Below, one piece after another: positions 9,175 through 17,288 of a stretch of 64,000 nucleotides of DNA. How positions within the stretch are numbered: the first letter of the stretch is position 1; each line of letters opens with the position of its first letter. The DNA is from Vibrio sp. 10N (GTDB taxonomy: Bacteria; Pseudomonadota; Gammaproteobacteria; Enterobacterales; Vibrionaceae), in the NCBI RefSeq assembly GCF_036245475.1, contig NZ_BTPM01000002.1, positions 682,001-746,000 on the forward strand, given 5' to 3'. The notes below the pieces were generated by a model. It made no database searches and was not told the DNA's origin. It saw only the letters and a list, made by a program, of their open reading frames with translations. A program made the translations under genes and the position numbers.

Positions 9175-9543
9175 ATGGCTCTAGCGAGTTATCGAGGGTT
9201 TACCCTTAAATCCATCGGCTCTTCCAATCAAACATGGAAAGTCACTATTAAAAACCGTGAACTTCAGGGCACATTAGCTGCCGTCAAGAAGAGTATAGAC
9301 TGGTGGTGCGATACCGCATCAATCATTGACCCAGCTACACTAGCTGCTGGTACTGAAAAAGCACCAGCCAAAGGTAGCCAGGAAAATTTCAACGGTTTTA
9401 CCATTCGTAACGACACCGGTGAAAACAACGCATGGTACTGCATGTTTAATGGTAAACTTATCAAAGGTGGTAAGCTTGCTATCCAACGACATATCGAAGC
9501 TTACCTAATTGCAAAAAAGAAAGCCGAACTAGCAAAGAAATAA
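9175..9543 (+). CDS. Small conserved-type protein of unknown function
   Basis: About 122 residues from ATG 9175, preceded by GAGAAAAG; a GTG 33 bp upstream is less attractive. No signal peptide or membrane segment. The sequence has a MALASYRGFTLK start, a KSIDWWCDT segment and a Lys-rich end. It resembles short Vibrio-restricted proteins (perhaps the DUF3319 group) but I do not recognise a function. It ends 1 bp before yciH and is surely co-transcribed with it. Confidence 0.7.
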   Translation: MALASYRGFTLKSIGSSNQTWKVTIKNRELQGTLAAVKKSIDWWCDTASIIDPATLAAGTEKAPAKGSQENFNGFTIRNDTGENNAWYCMFNGKLIKGGKLAIQRHIEAYLIAKKKAELAKK

Positions 9544-9544
9544 T

Positions 9545-9856
9545 ATGACTCTCGTATATTCAACGGAAACAGGCCGTATCAAAGAAGAAAAACAAAAGCC
9601 AGAACGTCCTAAGGGCGACGGCATTGTTCGAATCCAAAAACAGACCAAAGGCCGTAAAGGAAAAGGTGTCTCTATCATTACCGGACTAGATCTCGATGAC
9701 GCGCCACTCAAACTGTTAGCAGCAGAGCTGAAAAAAGTCTGTGGCTGTGGCGGCTCTGTGAAAGACGGTAATATCGAAATCCAAGGTGATGCACGAGATA
9801 AGATTAAGGCCGCACTCGAGAAAAAAGGCTACACAGTTAAGTTAGCCGGCGGTTAA
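9545..9856 (+). CDS. yciH: SUI1/eIF1-family translation factor YciH
   Basis: 103 residues with a Lys-rich N-terminus and a SUI1 domain: GVSIITGLDL, KLLAAELKKVCGCGGSVKDG, IEIQGDARDKIKAAL, KKGYTVKLAGG. Bacterial YciH is related to eIF1 and discriminates against aberrant initiation complexes, mainly under stress. The start lies directly after the stop of the preceding small gene, so translation is probably coupled. A terminator follows. Confidence 0.92.
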   Translation: MTLVYSTETGRIKEEKQKPERPKGDGIVRIQKQTKGRKGKGVSIITGLDLDDAPLKLLAAELKKVCGCGGSVKDGNIEIQGDARDKIKAALEKKGYTVKLAGG

Positions 9857-9881
9857 TGTTAATACCATTGGACATCGTCAT

Positions 9882-9910
9882 AAAGTCAGCATTTCAGTGC
9901 TGACTTTTTT
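9882..9910 (+). terminator. Intrinsic terminator after yciH
   Basis: AAAGTCAGCA / TGCTGACTTT stem with a short loop, continuing into a T run. Confidence 0.9.
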
Positions 9911-11181
9911 GTGTCTAGAACCACATTATCTAAATCGCAGATTAAGATAATGTGGTTATTAGGTATTTTATGGTAAATCGACGTTATGGTTAAATTGAAT
10001 GCCTACAGGAGGCAAGAGGGGTAAAAACTGACAAGAAATGAAGCTCGGCTACAGTTTATTTAACATAATATACATAATGCGTACTAAGGATGGTAAGAGT
10101 TAGATAGTGATCTCTCTACCACAGTTACAATGTCTTCCCGAGCTCTTCGTGAGATTGGCGCTGCCGGTTTAGCTGACTAAGCTCGCGAAAAGCTCGACTA
10201 TCATCGTTACCCGAACGACTCTACCTAGATATTAAATTGAATCTAGTTCGTGATAACGGCGCAGATTTAACACCGACACTTGCTCAATAGAAACTGTTCA
10301 GGCTGCACAACTTATCCATATCTAACTAGTCGTTATACAGTTACACGATTTCGAATGACTTGTGGACGCCATACGCACACCGCCAGCCTGTATCTATCAG
10401 ACTCACTATTTTCTGTTACTCTTGACGAAGCACCAGATCTTGGTTCGCAAACCTATAATGAACAGACCTCAAGAATTTTGACTGTATGAGAAACTAGCTG
10501 GTTTATCACCAATTGTCACTTGTTACAAACGTTCGAACCAACCCGCTTGATCACCTTTCATCGATGTACTGCTATCAGTTTACGTTTCTTTCTTATTGTT
10601 GGTTCAGTGGCTGACACCCCATATAACGTCTGTTAATACAATAACCGAGTGATTAGCTTTGCTCAGCTTAATGAGACTAAGTAATTTTGTATGTTTACAG
10701 TTATGAACTCGATACTGTTTGTGTTTTTACTCATTAGACTTTTAGTTATAGTGCGCCATGTAGTGACGGCGTCACATTAAATTCTCTCTCTCCTACTGAT
10801 AATAACGCTGCACATAAGGGCTTAAATTACACTGTAACGCAGCAGACTGGTTTATCTCTACCATTAGAGCTATTGGAAATATGAATGTCTAAGTAAAAAA
10901 ACACCCTTTAACTCACTTAGAACTTAATTAAGTTGGTAAATACCTACTGTTATTACAAGCTATATATAGCGGGCAGAATAATCCACTACACTCTACGCGC
11001 CGGCAAACGCTGCATGTAATTTAATTACAGCACCACTTTAGGCTAACGCTCGGCGAAGTGCTTTATCCTGCCATAACTTACTGATAAATAATATAATTCA
11101 ATTAACTTCGGCGGTTTCAAGCCATGGTTTTAGCGCAATATGACCACCCATTCGAAAAGCTTATACATGCTTTTCAGGCAC
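9911..11181. other. 1.27-kb gene-free stretch, possibly decayed coding DNA
   Basis: No ORF with plausible start, ribosome site or recognisable product. Short open stretches with protein-like composition are broken by stops in every frame: after 10131 a frame reads SSRALREIGAAGLAD before a stop; around 10420-10488 DEAPDLGSQTYNEQTS; around 10750-10880 a frame reads TDNNAAHKGLNYTVTQQTGL. This is compatible with a mutated remnant of a larger gene, but no parent family was recognised. No tRNA or repeat array seen. Confidence 0.4.
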
Positions 11182-11205
11182 AAAAAAACCCACCATTTGG
11201 TGGGC
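11182..11205 (-). terminator. Intrinsic terminator after vxrE
   Basis: On the minus strand, CCCACC-AAAT-GGTGGG is followed by TTTTTTT. It lies about 20 bp past the vxrE stop and ends the vxr operon. Confidence 0.85.
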
Positions 11206-11225
11206 TAACTATTCGGTGTCGACTA

Positions 11226-11378
11226 TCAGTCTTCTTTACTATTCTGTTCTGAACGAATTTCTTCTGCAACCATCTTAATCGCTTGGGCAGTACTGATACC
11301 CTGCTTCATGAGCTCTTGAATTTTTTCGACGGCCGCTTGTTGCTCTTCGTGGCTTAGTGTTGGTAAATCATCAAACAT
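11226..11378 (-). CDS. vxrE: UPF0181 protein (YoaH family), VxrE-type small protein
   Basis: 50-residue ORF found by reading the minus strand: MFDDLPTLSHEEQQAAVEKI, then QELMKQGISTAQAI, KMVAEEI and an acidic tail. It closely parallels E. coli YoaH (MFAGLPSLTHEQQQ start, QELMAQGMSSGQAI). A strong GGAGG ribosome site lies 5 bases upstream of the ATG. In V. cholerae the corresponding gene is the last of the vxrABCDE operon; its function is unknown. The 76 bp gap to vxrD is consistent with co-transcription. Confidence 0.85.
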   Translation of the reverse strand: MFDDLPTLSHEEQQAAVEKIQELMKQGISTAQAIKMVAEEIRSEQNSKED

Positions 11379-11454
11379 TTAGTCCTCCAATTACTACGGA
11401 CATGAGTAATTGGAGGACTATAGACGAATTCAAGTTAAGCGCAAGGGATTTAGA

Positions 11455-12600
11455 TTAGTAGGTTGCAAGAAAATTGACTGATGCTCCCATCGCTTGAGGA
11501 GATGTATAGCTTGCTGCAACAGAAAGTTCAAACAGATTAAGTGGACTTAGTCCAATACCAGCCGTTAGTGTTCCTTCAGAATCTCGAGCGAGGTTTTTGT
11601 GATACCCTCCCCTTAACTGTATTTGACGAACCAAATCGACCTCAATACCGGCACGGAACATTTGTACATCGTCATCAAACTGGGTGAATTTTTTCTCTTT
11701 GTTCAGATCATAGTCCACCGATAGCTGGAAATAGTCAGCAATGAAGCCAGCACCTACCGTATAGAGCGGCTGTAACTGGTATTGGTAGCCATAGGCGACA
11801 TCACGCCCGCCTACTGTTACGAACCCACTTTTGGTATCAATGCTTCTTGAAAGCATGTTTCTTGCAGAGATACCAGCACGGAACGGACCATGAAACCACA
11901 ACGCCCCCGCATCTAAATTAAAGGCTACATCACTGGTAGCATCTTCACGAATGTTATCAAACTTAAAGTCTTGCAATGAATTTACACTGGTATACGTGTA
12001 AATTCTCTGGATTTTTGGTGACAGTCCAAACGAGAAGTGTTGGCCATATAGTGTCTGATATTTAGCTAATGAAATACCAATTTCGGTAACGGCAACAGAC
12101 GCTGTCTTAATAGCTGTATCTACTGCCTGTTGAATTGGGTCTGGGTTATCAGGTGCGATATCAGGCGTTGCCACATTTTCGATGTACGCTTTACCAAAAA
12201 TGTTCGCTGCAATAAATCGATTTGGGATGCCGAAGGCGACAGCCCCCCCAAAATCGACTTTGGCCTGGGTACCAGAAAGCGCTTGAAGTGCCGCTTGCGT
12301 TGCAGGCCAGTCATCGCGTTCGGCGGCACTGACTGCATCATCCACTTTGTCGAGTAGTTTGTCTTGATCGTCGTAGCTGATCCCTAAACTCGGCACCAAC
12401 ATTCCTGCATCGTCATTGCGTCGGTAGATCGCCGTTAGAGCTGGATTATAGAAAGGCGCGGTTAAGTATGACGCAGACACAACACCTGTGCCCCCCATTG
12501 CATCGCCTCGAGCATCTATTGAGAGTGTCGATGCGGCTGCATGGCTTGAGGCCATTGCCGTTGCGGATAGTAAAACGAGGGGTTTGAGTTTAGTCTTCAT
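11455..12600 (-). CDS. vxrD: VxrD-like TraF_2-family outer-membrane-type protein
   Basis: About 381 residues from ATG 12600, which begins a clear signal peptide (MKTKLKPLVLLSATAMASSHAAA). The body is of FadL/TraF_2 type: SIDARGDAMGGTGVVSASYLTAPFYNPAL at the start (region 2-30 of the mature protein), alternating barrel-like strands, and a final Tyr. Such proteins are often annotated conjugal transfer TraF, but no conjugation genes are near. It follows vxrC in the order seen in the V. cholerae vxrABCDE operon. A terminator-like hairpin sits directly before the start codon. Confidence 0.75.
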   Translation of the reverse strand: MKTKLKPLVLLSATAMASSHAAASTLSIDARGDAMGGTGVVSASYLTAPFYNPALTAIYRRNDDAGMLVPSLGISYDDQDKLLDKVDDAVSAAERDDWPATQAALQALSGTQAKVDFGGAVAFGIPNRFIAANIFGKAYIENVATPDIAPDNPDPIQQAVDTAIKTASVAVTEIGISLAKYQTLYGQHFSFGLSPKIQRIYTYTSVNSLQDFKFDNIREDATSDVAFNLDAGALWFHGPFRAGISARNMLSRSIDTKSGFVTVGGRDVAYGYQYQLQPLYTVGAGFIADYFQLSVDYDLNKEKKFTQFDDDVQMFRAGIEVDLVRQIQLRGGYHKNLARDSEGTLTAGIGLSPLNLFELSVAASYTSPQAMGASVNFLATY

Positions 12601-12642
12601 AAAAATAACGCCGTTAATCCTTTGTGTAGGTATTAACGGCGT
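12601..12642 (-). terminator. Terminator-like hairpin abutting the vxrD start codon
   Basis: Perfect 11-bp inverted repeat ACGCCGTTAAT (12608-12618) and ATTAACGGCGT (12632-12642). Read on the minus strand, the stem is followed by TATTTTT and then immediately the vxrD ATG. It would act as an attenuator or partial terminator between vxrC and vxrD, or fold over the initiation region. An SD-like AAAGGA lies in its loop. Confidence 0.65.
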
Positions 12643-12689
12643 CAATTATAAATACTTTAGCGGTTGGCTAGGAAATGTTTGAAAATGTG

Positions 12690-13568
12690 CTACTCGTCAG
12701 CAGAAACATCAAACGTTTTGTTGATGATTTGTGCGCGTTCAAATCGAATAGGCCCTTGCCAGCGACTTTGCTTCATGGAAACGGCTAATACATATCGATC
12801 AGGCGCTATGCCTTTGGTGTTCAGGGTGGTTGGATAGTCGGACTCATATTCCTGACCCCAAACCTGAGTGTATTTTCCGTCGATATAGTCAAAAAGCCCA
12901 ACTTCCAGCTTAGGCAATGGGCAGTATGGGTTGAGGAGCGCGTTCTTCTTTACTTGCCACTTATCTTTCGACGACCATCTAACCGTCTGTTTTAAGGGTT
13001 GATTTGTCAATATCAGCCATTGACTCCAACTCTCACTGTTAACAAGGGACACATCTAATCGATAGAGGCCAACTTCTAATGGTGATGCAAGATTATAACG
13101 AATTCCGTAGGTAGTTACATCAGTGACGCTGTCACTACTTCCATTTATATAGAATTCGCTGTCATTCGACACGCGCTTATCAACCCAGCGCTTAAGGCTG
13201 ATTTCTGACACGACTTTGTTTGAGTCCAGCTCAATCGTTGAGAGATAGGTATCACGACCGGGACTTTGGATTGTTTGCTGTTTGACGACAATATTTTCGA
13301 CCCAATCAGGTAAAGGCTGGGATGAATAGCCTTTACCGCAATCGACACTGAGTGATTGTAGAAACAGTTTGTTAATATGCGATCGTATGCTTTTACTTGG
13401 CTGCTGTTGCCACTCTTCAACTAATGATTGAAACATGGATTCAAGATCATTATTGAGTAAATGCTTATGCGCTTGAGAAATGGTCGAGGTCCCCTCAAAC
13501 CAATCGGCACCAACAGAGGTTGATGCCGACAGTAACGCTATGATTGCAAGTTTACGTGCGTTTACCAT
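12690..13568 (-). CDS. vxrC: VxrC-like periplasmic protein (DUF2861)
   Basis: 292 residues with a Sec signal peptide (MVNARKLAIIALLSASTSVGA). Without a lipobox or further membrane segment it should be periplasmic. It matches the DUF2861-type protein encoded downstream of vxrB in V. cholerae. Its ATG overlaps the vxrB stop (TAATG), indicating translational coupling. Function unknown; the operon context suggests an accessory role in envelope-stress sensing. Confidence 0.8.
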   Translation of the reverse strand: MVNARKLAIIALLSASTSVGADWFEGTSTISQAHKHLLNNDLESMFQSLVEEWQQQPSKSIRSHINKLFLQSLSVDCGKGYSSQPLPDWVENIVVKQQTIQSPGRDTYLSTIELDSNKVVSEISLKRWVDKRVSNDSEFYINGSSDSVTDVTTYGIRYNLASPLEVGLYRLDVSLVNSESWSQWLILTNQPLKQTVRWSSKDKWQVKKNALLNPYCPLPKLEVGLFDYIDGKYTQVWGQEYESDYPTTLNTKGIAPDRYVLAVSMKQSRWQGPIRFERAQIINKTFDVSADE

Positions 13569-14227
13569 TAGCCCTTCATTTTGTAGCCAACACCGCGAAG
13601 TGTTTCAATTTCCAACCCTGGAAGCTTTTGACGAAGCTGAAGCACGTGTGTATCAACAGTACGAGTGGTTGGGAAGTGATTGTAACCCCATACGTGATCA
13701 AGCAATTCATCACGAGTAAACACACGACCTAAGTTGCTAGCTAAGAACAACAGCAAATCGAACTCAGTACGGGTCAACGTGATAAGATCACCTTTGTAGT
13801 TTACTTCACGAGTGGCTTTGTCGATAACAAGGCTATCTGTCACTACTTTAGAGGCATCTTCTGCATCGGCTTCAGGAGCACGAAGCTGAGCACGGATACG
13901 TGCAAAAAGCTCTGCTTCAGCGAATGGTTTGGTTAGATAGTCGTTTGCGCCAGCATCTAGGCCAGTCACTTTGTCTTTAACAGTAACCAATGCCGTAAGC
14001 AAAATAACCGGAACATCTTTGGTTTGCTTCCAACCAGCAAGGTGCTCTACCGAATCACCATCTGGAAGCTGTCTGTCGAGAATTACCAAGTCTGCTTGTT
14101 CCCAATACTGTTCGACCTGAGAAATAAGCTCGGCGTGCAGGACGTTGTAACCCGCCAGTTCCAAACTTACCAATAGTCCATCAGCTAGATTCTTGTCGTC
14201 TTCAACAAGTAGCAGTGTCTGTTTCAC
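13568..14227 (-). CDS. vxrB: OmpR-family response regulator VxrB (WigR)
   Basis: About 219 residues from a GTG at 14227 with GGAGA just upstream; the frame is open further but the receiver domain begins at VKQTLLLVEDDKN. The receiver has the acidic pair ED, the phospho-acceptor in DLVILDRQLPDG, and the Lys in YLTKPF. A winged-helix DNA-binding domain follows (LTRTEFDLLLFLASN, DTHVLQLRQKL, GVGYKMKG). VxrB in V. cholerae controls type VI secretion and cell-wall repair genes with VxrA. It overlaps the kinase gene by 26 bp. Confidence 0.92.
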   Translation of the reverse strand: MKQTLLLVEDDKNLADGLLVSLELAGYNVLHAELISQVEQYWEQADLVILDRQLPDGDSVEHLAGWKQTKDVPVILLTALVTVKDKVTGLDAGANDYLTKPFAEAELFARIRAQLRAPEADAEDASKVVTDSLVIDKATREVNYKGDLITLTRTEFDLLLFLASNLGRVFTRDELLDHVWGYNHFPTTRTVDTHVLQLRQKLPGLEIETLRGVGYKMKG

Positions 14228-15686
14228 AAGGTATCTCCAATATAAAAGTTGTTGGTGGGCCGACGAGTGACATTTTACCGCCCATTCGACCAACCATGGA
14301 TTCTACTATTGTAAGCCCTAGCCCTAATCCGGCTTTACTTACAAATGGCTTACGAAGCTCTCGCCAGTCCTTAGCCGTTAATTGTCCATTGTCTATCACT
14401 TCAATTTTAAGTGAGTTTGATGACGTAACGACATTTAAGCTCACTGGGGCAACGCCATATTTAATCGCGTTGCGTATCAAATTATCGATGCAGGTTCCCA
14501 GCCAATAGATGTTAATTTTAGCGGCTACATCTTGATTGATAGTCAATTTTACGTCAGCTTCAAACTCTTCTTCTGCTTTATAGCTTAGCCAGTCTTGTAC
14601 AGAAGGCAGCCACTCAGTGGCCAGTGGTTTATTGTCTGACTGCAAGTAATCTTTACTCGCCTCTGCTAGTTGACGCAAACGTCGAGTATCTTCACATAAG
14701 CGTCTGAATTCATCATATACAGTTTCGGGTAAGTGCTCAAACTCTCGGCGGAACCCTTCAACGGTTAACGACAAACTAGCGATAGGCGTTCTAAGCTCAT
14801 GCGTCAATATTTGCAATACCAGCATGCGGCTTTTCATTTCTTGTCGCTTTGAGTTCCAACGGTAGATAGACCAACCAATAACCAACAGAATGTTAGCAAT
14901 GATCAAGACGATCATACTGATTCTCAAAACGTCAGAATGATCTTCTACTTCCCAACACAAGTTGCCGCGCTGAACAAAACAGGTATTCGTTTGCGATGCT
15001 AATTTAAAGTTCAACCCTGCTTGTTTGGCGTTTTCCCTCCATTGAGCCGCGTCGAACAGATAATAAATGTCCCCTCGCCTTAGCCAGAGCTCTGAGTTTT
15101 CCACAAACATCGAGGATCCACGAATCAGTGAAATAACCGTCGCCTCATCCATGATTTGCAGACGTCCAAGCAATGAGCCTGGTGCAGCAAGTTCACGTTC
15201 TTTAATGTGCATGTATTTTTGCAGCACATCTTTTTGATCCGGATACTTTATGATGTAGCGAGCCGCATAGGTACCACCACCAGGGTGAATCAGACCGCTA
15301 CGTGCGAACCATTTGGTTGATAGCTTCCTTCCACCACACATTGCTCGAGTATAGACCAAAGGTTCCGTAATCAACGGGCTCAAAGGCAAAGTACCACTGC
15401 AGTTTTCAGCTAAACGGTACAACTGCTGAATTTCCTTAAGTGGGTATTTCGTAGTCTGTGGCAGCATAGACACTGGCGTAAGCAGCTGCGTTGGGTAATC
15501 CGCCTGAATAACGCGAACATCGTATGATGCCGTCGCCTGTTCATAATCGAAAAACTCTACGAACTTATCGATTCGTTCGGGCAAAGACTCAGCCATTACC
15601 GTATGGGAATAGCTCAGTGGTAACGACAGCAATAAGGTGTAAAGTATTTTCTTCAAAAGACGCGTCTTGTGGATCGTTTGTGGCAT
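14202..15686 (-). CDS. vxrA: Sensor histidine kinase VxrA (WigK)
   Basis: 494 residues. A signal-anchor (LLKKILYTLLLSLPLSYSHT) precedes a large periplasmic sensor of the DUF3404 kind (about 30-250), then a membrane segment (MIVLIIANILLVIGWSIY). The cytoplasmic part has the H box ILTHELRTPIASLS, N box DNLIRNAIKYG, and G box GLGLGLTIVES. In V. cholerae the pair answers wall damage and beta-lactams. First gene of vxrABCDE; a terminator separates it from pntB. No strong ribosome site was seen before the ATG. Confidence 0.9.
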   Translation of the reverse strand: MPQTIHKTRLLKKILYTLLLSLPLSYSHTVMAESLPERIDKFVEFFDYEQATASYDVRVIQADYPTQLLTPVSMLPQTTKYPLKEIQQLYRLAENCSGTLPLSPLITEPLVYTRAMCGGRKLSTKWFARSGLIHPGGGTYAARYIIKYPDQKDVLQKYMHIKERELAAPGSLLGRLQIMDEATVISLIRGSSMFVENSELWLRRGDIYYLFDAAQWRENAKQAGLNFKLASQTNTCFVQRGNLCWEVEDHSDVLRISMIVLIIANILLVIGWSIYRWNSKRQEMKSRMLVLQILTHELRTPIASLSLTVEGFRREFEHLPETVYDEFRRLCEDTRRLRQLAEASKDYLQSDNKPLATEWLPSVQDWLSYKAEEEFEADVKLTINQDVAAKINIYWLGTCIDNLIRNAIKYGVAPVSLNVVTSSNSLKIEVIDNGQLTAKDWRELRKPFVSKAGLGLGLTIVESMVGRMGGKMSLVGPPTTFILEIPCETDTATC

Positions 15687-15825
15687 GGATTTTTACACAT
15701 TATCGGCAAGAACAAAGCTAAGTGCACGCAATTATTTTGTTAATTCGTTGTTTGTTGATGCAAATGTGCACAAAAAAGACGTCAAAAATCCTCTCAATAC
15801 GATACAACGAGAAAAGTGTGGCAAC

Positions 15826-15852
15826 AAAAAAGCCACCCAAAGGTGGCTTTCG
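15826..15852 (-). terminator. Intrinsic terminator after pntB
   Basis: On the minus strand, AAAGCCACC-TTT-GGGTGGC with TTTTTTG following. It separates the pnt operon from vxrA. Confidence 0.85.
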
Positions 15853-15875
15853 TTATTATTTGGATAGAGAGTTCC

Positions 15876-17279
15876 CTACAAATGCTTATTAATGTTGTCA
15901 ACGGACTCTTTCGCGTCACCAAATAGCATTGCTGTGTTCTCTTTAAAGAACAGTGGATTCTGAACACCAGCGTAACCGGTGTTCATAGATCGCTTAAACA
16001 CGATGACGTTTTGTGCGTTCCAAACTTCAAGCACTGGCATACCAGCGATTGGACTGTTTGGATCTTCTAGCGCTGCTGGGTTAACCGTATCGTTAGCACC
16101 GATAACAAGAACAGTATCTGTTTCGCCAAAGTCATCATTTAGCTCGTCCATTTCAAGAACGATGTCATAAGGTACTTTTGCTTCTGCGAGCAGTACGTTC
16201 ATATGACCCGGTAGACGACCTGCTACTGGGTGAATACCAAATCGCACTTCTACACCTTGAGCGCGTAACTTTTCAGTGATTTCATGCACCGGGTACTGAG
16301 CCTGTGCAACCGCCATGCCGTATCCAGGAGTGATGATAACTGATTTGCTGTTTTTCAACATCTCTGCCACTTCTTCAGCTGATGTTTCGCGGTGCTCGCC
16401 TTGCTCTTCATCACTAGAAATGACCACTTCTTGACCGAAGCCACCTGCGATAACACTGATAAACGAGCGGTTCATTGCTTTGCACATAATGTAAGAAAGG
16501 ATGGCACCCGACGAACCTACCAATGCACCGGTTACGATTAAAAGGTCGTTCGACAACATGAAACCAGCCGCCGCTGCTGCCCAACCAGAATAAGAGTTGA
16601 GCATCGAAACAACCACCGGCATATCCGCACCGCCAATAGATGCCACCAAGTGATAACCAAATACAAGCGCGATCGCCGTCATCACTAATAGCGCAAACAT
16701 GCTACCGTCAGCTTTTACGAAGTAGATCATAAGTAGCGTTGAAACAACAACGGCTGCCAGATTCCACTTGTGCTTATGAGGAATATTGAGTGGCGACGAT
16801 GAAATCACACCACGCAGCTTACCAAAAGCAACAATAGAACCAGTAAAGGTCACCGCACCGATAAACACACCAAGGAATACTTCTACCAGGTGAATAACGT
16901 GATGAGCGTGAACCTCAGCTGCTGCCAATGTTTCAACATTTGGAATTGCCGGTGGATCGATGTAGCTGTTGTAGCCAACAAGCACGGCTGCCAGACCTAC
17001 AAAACTGTGGAGAATCGCTACCAACTCTGGCATTTCCGTCATTTCTACCTTTTTAGCGTAGAAAATACCGATTGCCGCACCGATCACCATCGCGACGATG
17101 ATCCATGCAAAGCCTTGAGCGTCAGGGCTAAAGATTGTCGCAATAAGCGCAATCGTCATACCCGCAATACCGTAGTAGTTACCGTTACGTGCAGACTCTT
17201 GCTTAGACAGTCCCGCTAAACTCATGATAAAAAATAGTGCAGCTACAATGTAAGCTGCTTGTACTAATCCTGCAGACAT
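15876..17279 (-). CDS. pntB: NAD(P) transhydrogenase subunit beta
   Basis: 467 residues, normal for the family. Multiple transmembrane helices occupy about residues 1-260 and a NADP(H)-binding domain III the rest, with VIITPGYGMAVAQAQ and VLVIGANDTVNPAA. With PntA it forms the inner-membrane proton-translocating transhydrogenase that makes NADPH from NADH. Good ribosome site AAGGAGT; 9 bp after the pntA stop, so one operon. Confidence 0.96.
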   Translation of the reverse strand: MSAGLVQAAYIVAALFFIMSLAGLSKQESARNGNYYGIAGMTIALIATIFSPDAQGFAWIIVAMVIGAAIGIFYAKKVEMTEMPELVAILHSFVGLAAVLVGYNSYIDPPAIPNVETLAAAEVHAHHVIHLVEVFLGVFIGAVTFTGSIVAFGKLRGVISSSPLNIPHKHKWNLAAVVVSTLLMIYFVKADGSMFALLVMTAIALVFGYHLVASIGGADMPVVVSMLNSYSGWAAAAAGFMLSNDLLIVTGALVGSSGAILSYIMCKAMNRSFISVIAGGFGQEVVISSDEEQGEHRETSAEEVAEMLKNSKSVIITPGYGMAVAQAQYPVHEITEKLRAQGVEVRFGIHPVAGRLPGHMNVLLAEAKVPYDIVLEMDELNDDFGETDTVLVIGANDTVNPAALEDPNSPIAGMPVLEVWNAQNVIVFKRSMNTGYAGVQNPLFFKENTAMLFGDAKESVDNINKHL

Positions 17280-17288
17280 TGTGACTCC

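Noticed and set aside
10280..10489. 69-codon ORF in the gene-free stretch
   Set aside because: No good ribosome site and no domain; part may be decayed coding sequence but not a working gene.
10960..11060. Possible integron attC (VCR-like) site suggested by GCCGGCAAACGC and nearby GCTAACGCTCGGCG
   Set aside because: The arms do not pair as an attC site and no repeats or cassettes occur.
11455..12600. Conjugation protein TraF
   Set aside because: The TraF_2 label reflects a barrel-like family; no other transfer genes are near and the gene belongs to the vxr operon.
13544..13732. Plus-strand ORFs inside vxrB, pnt, nrdD and others
   Set aside because: They lie opposite well-supported genes and have no ribosome sites or family features.
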